64,000 bases of DNA from Odobenus rosmarus divergens (taxonomy: Eukaryota > Chordata > Mammalia > Carnivora > Odobenidae): contig NW_004450585.1 in NCBI RefSeq assembly GCF_000321225.1, forward strand, positions 433,155-497,154, written 5' to 3'. The notes under the pieces are model-generated. The model saw nothing but the letters and a program-made list of their open reading frames with translations, was not told where the DNA came from and did no database searches. The translations under genes were made by a program, and so were the position numbers. How positions within the stretch are numbered: the first letter of the stretch is position 1; every line of letters begins with the position of its first letter. Of the stretch, positions 59,160-64,000 are shown one piece after another.

Positions 59160-59700
59160 TTATTCTAAGATTTGTCTGGCCTGCCGGGCTCTGCAGACCT
59201 ACAGAACGCAGGCGCGACGCGAGCTGGCCCCGCCCTGTTCACGCCCCACTCCGGTGCGCCACCGCCATTGGGACGGCCTCAAACCCCACCCCGGCTGTGG
59301 GCGGGCACAGGAGGTCCTGCCTCTGCCGACCGGGAGGTCGCCCGCCCAGGCGCAGTCTCTTCTAGTTGTAGACGGGGCTGCTTGGCGCGGCGTGGTGAGT
59401 CGGGGCTGCGGTGCCGGGTATCCGCAGTGTCTCGGTCTTCGCTTCCTCTACCCCAGCCCCATGTGGCAGGACGGGCCTGGAGAGAGGCCTGTTACGCACC
59501 TCCGTCTTTCCGATCCCGGGGGGCTCCAGGGGGTCACCGGGGGCCGCGTGAGTGCGGCCAGACTGGGCGCCGGCGGCGGAACTGGGGTTGTTTGGGCGGG
59601 AGGGGTCCGCAGGGAGGGACCCGAGTCTCCGTTTTTTCCAGAAGCAGGCGCTCTCCCCCCAACCCCCCGCCGACACCCTTCCCGCCTCCCTCCCGCGCTC
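59160..59700 (+). promoter_or_regulatory. USP45: CpG-island promoter, probable USP45 5' end
   Basis: CpG-dense block with GC boxes (CCCCGCCC, CCCCACCCC), an inverted CCAAT box (GCCATTGG, ~59265) and an NRF1-like ACGCAGGCGCG at ~59206. A strong donor GTGAGT at 59395-59400 follows GGCGCGGCGTG, marking the likely end of a non-coding first exon at 59394. Human synteny (recalled, not checked) puts USP45, a ubiquitin-specific protease, here in this orientation. I searched for its conserved N-terminal coding exon (starting MRVKDPTKAL) and do not see it before 64000. No USP45 protein sequence is visible, so the gene name rests on position only. Confidence 0.6.
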
Positions 59701-59779
59701 TCTTCTCACTACCCATTTTCTCTTGAGAAACTTGGGTTGCTATTGTTAGTGACTGGAGGGTAGTATTAGGAGCCCTGCA

Positions 59780-59975
59780 GAAGGGCTGCCGGGGTCCAAG
59801 TCTCCATCCACCACTTACTGGCTCCGGGACCTCTGCAAGTCACTTAACCTTTGTATGTCTCAGTTTCAAGTGTAAAATGGGGGAAGTAGTAGTAACCTGT
59901 CTCATAAGGTGTTTGTGAGAATTAGGTGAGGTAGTATCTTTAAGTGCTGAGAGCCGAGCGTGATGCACACACAGC
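59780..59975 (+). mobile_element. MIR, near full length
   Basis: Sense MIR: CTGCCGGGGTCCAAGTCTCC, CACCACTTACTGGCTCCGGG, AAGTCACTTAACCTTTGTAT, GTGTAAAATGGGGGAAGTAG and GTTTGTGAGAATTAGGTGAG. It directly follows the CpG island. Confidence 0.9.
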
Positions 59976-62144
59976 AAAAGTATGTAAGTGCTGTTCATCT
60001 TTTTGAGTCTGGTACTAAAAGGAGAGTGTGTCCTTCTCCCCACGCCGAAAATAATTGCCCAAGAGTCCAAGGGTAGGGGAAAAAAATTGTTTTTTCTTTT
60101 TTGAGACTCTGGGCTTTTGTTTGTATGGCATGTTTTTTAAAAAATCAAACATTAATAAACAACTTAGTTGTACATCCTACAGCAGAGAAAAGACAGATGT
60201 TAGAGTAATACTGAAGTTGAAAACTGGAAAGTTTTGTTTGGGAAACCACATGAAAAAAGGGCCAGAACTTATTTGTCCTGAAAAGAGTTAACATATCAAG
60301 TCTGAGACTGCTATCCTTAGAAAGTTCTGCTTGCAAGGCTACACCTTGTTTGGCATCTGGAAACAGTATAGTTTATGCTGTACACTGTGGTTTATGCTGA
60401 AGTTATCAGCCTCCAGGAAAAACCCGGTCCTGTGAGTCTGTAATGAGCTTCCCTGGGCAGAAACATTGCACAGACATTGCTGGATTTTCCTTATTGGGGG
60501 AAAGAGTGTGCTCTGTTTGACCCTGTCTGGCCGGAAGAGAACATAAGGAAGCCTGCTCATGGATTCCTGCAAACTTCACTTTTGTCTTTTTCCATTATGC
60601 TCATGTTGTATGTCCATACTACATTGCCGTAATACAAGTTAGCCATGAGTACAGCTAAATGCTGAATCCTGTGAGACCTTCCAGTGAATCTCCAAATATG
60701 TGGGTGGTCTTGGAACTCCCTAGAAAAAATACTGGTGATAGAAACTACTTGAAGCTCTAGTAATTAGATTTTGTCTCTTTTTGCTTAAAAAGGGAAAGAA
60801 AAAGAAAGCTATATAGATAAGTAATTGCTAAATAGTGGGTTACTGTCCAAAATTATTTCTATGTTTGGATATAGTGCATGTGTCAGAAAAATCACTGGAA
60901 ATTGACTACATTGCCAAGTTAAGTTTGAGTCTCTGTCTTTTACAGACCTTTTATAGATTGTAGGTCAAATACCTGGGGTTTTTTGTTTTTGTTTTTGTTT
61001 TTTAATTCTGCAAGCACTGTGTATGTGTTGATGTCTATTTTTATTAAGAGGTTATCTGTGAAGCTGGGAAAAGGTATGGCCAGTTTCTCTTGGGCCATTT
61101 TTCCTGGATTCTTTTAGTTATGCCTGTGTTTTCAGGACATCAAGTTGAAAGAGTTGGAGGTAAGTCTGTAAGTTTGGGGGTGGAAAGATCAGATTTGCCT
61201 TCTGATTATATCTTTTTTCCCTCAGTAAAGTAGAAGACTAGATATTATTTTGAGAAGTAGGGAGATGAGATGGAGGAGTTAGAGGTTTAGAAGAGTGAGA
61301 AAGGTTTCACATGGCTGTGTGTGTGAGTAGTAGGTAAGTACGTTTTCCAGGAAGTGTAGTAGATAATGGCAAGTCTTGATCCATTTGAGGTTGAGATTGT
61401 GATTATGAATTTAGTGGACCCAGTCTGCTTTCTTACAAGATTTTCTCCAGCCTGTTTGGATACAGACATGCAGAAAGTGGTTAATTGGGTTCATTTAGGT
61501 TTGGGGTTTTGTTAGGGAGGTGATGTGGTGGTTGTTAAGGCTGTGCACACATATTTTGTTCTTTCAATGTACATGGGAAGGTTGCACTCTTTTGTACACA
61601 CCCCACATCCCACTCCCTTACCCCCATGTCTACTTGAGGTTAAATGTGTCATATGACTTGCTTGGGCTGGTAAAATATGAGCAGATGTGACAGACATCAT
61701 TTCCAAGTGAAGCTTTAAGAACCAGCACTCCATTTGCTACTTCGCCATCTCCCTGCCTTGCTATAAGTGATCATGGAAGAACTTGGTGAGATGGCAGCCT
61801 CTTGCCAGCCTGGGCACTAAAGGTGAATAGGAGTGGCTGAAGAGGCAAAGCTGGAAGAACTCGAATTTGTGATTAGGGAACAGAATACTTGAATTAGTGA
61901 TTTTGCAAGGTAGAACTGTAGGTAAGTGGGTGAGGAAGTTTGGAGGGAAAAGGCAGTCAGAAATGAAGTTGTCAAGGAACTCAGAGGCCTCGTGCATCTC
62001 TAACCCTGAAGGCCATAATTTGTTGCCGCTCTGCTCAAGAGTGATGACCCCTGGAGTTAAAAGAAATGGCTCATAAAATGGTAAATTAAAAAGCTTCCAT
62101 ATGTGGAATATAGTATAACTGAATCAAGATTCAGAATTAATTTA

Positions 62145-62351
62145 TTTATTCATTTTAAAGATTTATTTATTTTAGAGAGAGAAAGCATGTACATGAGCAC
62201 GGGGAGGGGCAGAGGAAGAGGGAGAGAATCTCAAACAGACTTCCTGCTGAGCGTAGAGCCTAATATGGGGCTGGGTCGCATGACCCTGAGATCATGACCT
62301 CAGCCAAAATCAAGAATCGGCCACTTAATCAACTGAGCCACCTAGGTGCCC
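62145..62351 (-). mobile_element. SINEC (CAN SINE)
   Basis: TTTTAAAGATTTATTTATTT, GAGAGAGAAAGCATGTACA, GAGCCACCTAGGTGCCC. Target-site duplications CAAGATTCAGAATTAATTTA and CAAGATTCAGAATTTATTA. Confidence 0.95.
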
Positions 62352-62582
62352 CAAGATTCAGAATTTATTATTGAGTTGAAAGATTTCCACCTTGATCAAT
62401 AAAAGCAAATAAACAAATAGCCATGAAAATTTCAGTGTAAGCTTAATTTTTTATCTAAAATCTTAACAATTAACTTTGGGTTTTTAAAAAATATAAAGGA
62501 CAGAGGTAAGTAACACCTTGAAGAAAGAGACAAATTAAGTGTAGGACATTATACAATGTTGCTCTTGAAAGTGTGGTCTTTG

Positions 62583-62792
62583 GGGGCACCTGGGTGGCTC
62601 AGTTGGTTGAGTGTCCAACTCTTGGTTTTGTCTTGGGTCATGATCTCAGAGTCCTGAGATCGAGCCGCCTGTTGGACTCCACACTCTGCGGGATTCTACT
62701 TGAGATTCTCTCCCTCTCCCTCTACTTCTCCCCTGCTTGTGTGTACTCTCTCTCTAAAATAAATAAATCTAAATCTTAAAAAACAAAAGAAA
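62583..62792 (+). mobile_element. SINEC (CAN SINE)
   Basis: GGGGCACCTGGGTGGCTCAG, GTCCAACTCTTGGTTTTGTC, TCATGATCTCAGAGTCCTGA, CT-rich segment, then AAAATAAATAAATC tail. Confidence 0.95.
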
Positions 62793-62950
62793 AAAAACAC
62801 GTGATCTATGGACTCACAGCAATGGCTTTCCAGTGGGAGCTTGGTAGACAGGCAGAACCTCAGGTCCTGTGCCAGACTTGCTGAATCAAAATCCACATTT
62901 TAACAAGATCTTTAAGGTGACTCAAATGTACTGTCCTGATCCAGTGTCTT

Positions 62951-63154
62951 GGGGCGCCTGGGTGGCTCAGTCATTAAGCGTCTGCCTTCAGCTCAGGTCA
63001 TGATCCCAGGGTTCTGGGATCGAGCCCCACATCGGGCTCCCTGCTAGGCGGGAAGCCTGCTTCTCCCTCTCTCACTCCCCCTGCTTGTGTTCCCTCTCTC
63101 GCTGTGTCTCTCTCTGTCAAATAAATAAATAAAATCTTTAAAAAAAAAAAAAAG
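62951..63154 (+). mobile_element. SINEC (CAN SINE), young
   Basis: GGGGCGCCTGGGTGGCTCAG to AAATAAATAAATAAAATC plus A tail. Target-site duplication CCAGTGTCTT at both ends. Close match to the 19.58-kb and 27.36-kb copies, so the same young subfamily. Confidence 0.97.
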
Positions 63155-64000
63155 CCAGTGTCTTAGGAAAGTATAAGATGGGAAGAACAGTTTCTGGATT
63201 AAAAGATGCTAACAATTAGCATGACATAACCAATACAAAGTGCAAACTTTGACGGAGTCTTGATTTTTAAAAAAACAGCATGGAAGATAATTTTGGGTCA
63301 GCTGAAGAGGCTAGAATATTATGGAATATCAGAATAGGGAATTATTGTTAATTTTCTTAGTTGTGATAATGATGTGATTATTCTTAAAAAAGATACATGC
63401 TTTTTGCAACTTTGAAATAGTTCAGCAAAAACAAATATACTCACATACATGTATATATGTCTCTCTGTACCCACTGATATTTAGATAAAACAAATAGGGC
63501 AAAATGTTCTAGATGTGGAATCTAGGTAGTAAGTATATGGGTGTTTATTATTCTTTTAACTTTTGTGGAAGTTTAAATTTTTTCGTAATAAAAAAGTGGA
63601 GAAAAACCCCAGAAAAAATGCAGTAGCTTAAAACAATTTCTTTCTTTCTTAGTTGTTCAGTGCTAGGTAATACCGTGCAGGTAGGCTGGCTCTGCTGTGC
63701 TGGGCACATGGCTTCCATCCCTGGTCCATTGTGGCTTTTCCAGCTTCTACTGTTTCCTAGCTAGTGGGTCAGGAGAAAGGGCAAGGGGAGCACATGACCC
63801 GGAAGCAGCACTTATTCCCTTGATCAAACCTTTCGTTTTTTCATCCACCTGGACATCATGTTATCTAGGGAGCAGTTGGTAAAAGTCAAATGTAATGTAC
63901 ATTTGTATATTGGTTTAACCAAGATTTCTTTGGTTTCACCTGATGTTTTCTTCTTCTGTTGATGTACTAGGGCCCAACTAAAATGGAAATCATTTCTATT

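Larger units (their letters stand above)
54691..59160. other. Divergent intergenic region, TSTD3 to USP45-like gene
   Basis: About 4.5 kb between two head-to-head CpG-island promoters. It is mostly transposons: seven CAN SINEs, an MLT1-type LTR and an L1 fragment. Around 56.95-57.75 and 58.2-59.1 kb I see only AT-rich unannotated DNA. No exon is evident. Confidence 0.6.
59395..64000 (+). other. USP45: Probable USP45 intron 1, partial
   Basis: From the GTGAGT donor to the window end. It holds a CpG-rich start, a MIR, three SINEs and a possible old LTR-like piece (61.65-61.99 kb). 60.0-61.6 and 63.2-64.0 kb show no feature I can name. No coding exon of a ubiquitin protease is present. Confidence 0.55.

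Noticed and set aside
59172..59763. Overlapping 169- and 184-codon open frames near 59.2-59.7 kb
   Set aside because: CpG-island DNA has few stop codons. The frames overlap each other and an antisense frame, match no known protein, and cross the likely first-exon donor at 59395.
1..64000. CRISPR arrays, operons, tRNA or rRNA genes
   Set aside because: The window is mammalian nuclear DNA. tRNA-like segments are all SINE heads with diverged anticodon regions, and no array of spaced repeats exists.

Overview
This is a nuclear genomic window from a carnivoran mammal. The evidence is about thirty copies of the Carnivora-specific tRNA-Lys-derived CAN SINE (SINEC), with its GGCGCCTGGGTGGCTCAG head, CT-rich middle and AATAAA/poly-A tail. 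Their style fits a caniform (bear, seal or mustelid type), but I cannot fix the species. Older mammal-wide repeats (MIR, L2, L1M, MLT1 LTRs, MER5A, MER2/Tigger) fill much of the rest. Coding DNA is a very small fraction of the 64 kb.

Three genes can be placed. (1) CCNC, cyclin C, on the + strand. I reconstructed all 12 coding exons from the CpG-island start at 12239 to the stop at 35240. Every exon has AG/GT boundaries and the phases join to 284 codons (283 aa plus stop), the expected length. (2) TSTD3, a single-domain rhodanese (thiosulfate sulfurtransferase-like), on the - strand. Four coding exons (54690-54621, 44238-44065, 43965-43806, 43520-43448) join in phase to 158 aa with an intact catalytic-loop Cys. 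The first exon lies in a CpG island and gives a basic, presequence-like N terminus. (3) The 5' end of a + strand gene at a CpG island near 59160-59700. By remembered synteny (human 6q16.2: PRDM13 - CCNC - TSTD3 - USP45) this should be USP45. Only a probable non-coding first exon and the start of intron 1 are inside the window.

Layout: 1-880 orphan CpG island at the edge facing PRDM13; 0.9-11.8 kb repeat-rich intergenic DNA with one 155-base assembly gap; 11.9-36.4 kb CCNC; 36.4-43.4 kb convergent intergenic region; 43.4-54.8 kb TSTD3 with a 10.4-kb first intron full of L1 and SINE insertions; 54.8-59.2 kb divergent intergenic DNA; 59.2-64 kb start of the USP45-like gene. The genes do not form a functional unit: cyclin C is the Mediator kinase-module cyclin, TSTD3 a sulfur-transfer protein, and USP45 a deubiquitinase.

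I found no undescribed system. The most notable points are an overlapping upstream ORF across the CCNC start codon, a TCTCGCGAGA element in its promoter, a fused head-to-head SINE pair starting 6 bases into a CCNC intron, a SINE that carried about 100 bp of flanking DNA into an old LTR, a perfect 51-bp tandem duplication just past CCNC, and an assembly gap bounded by identical 14-mers.
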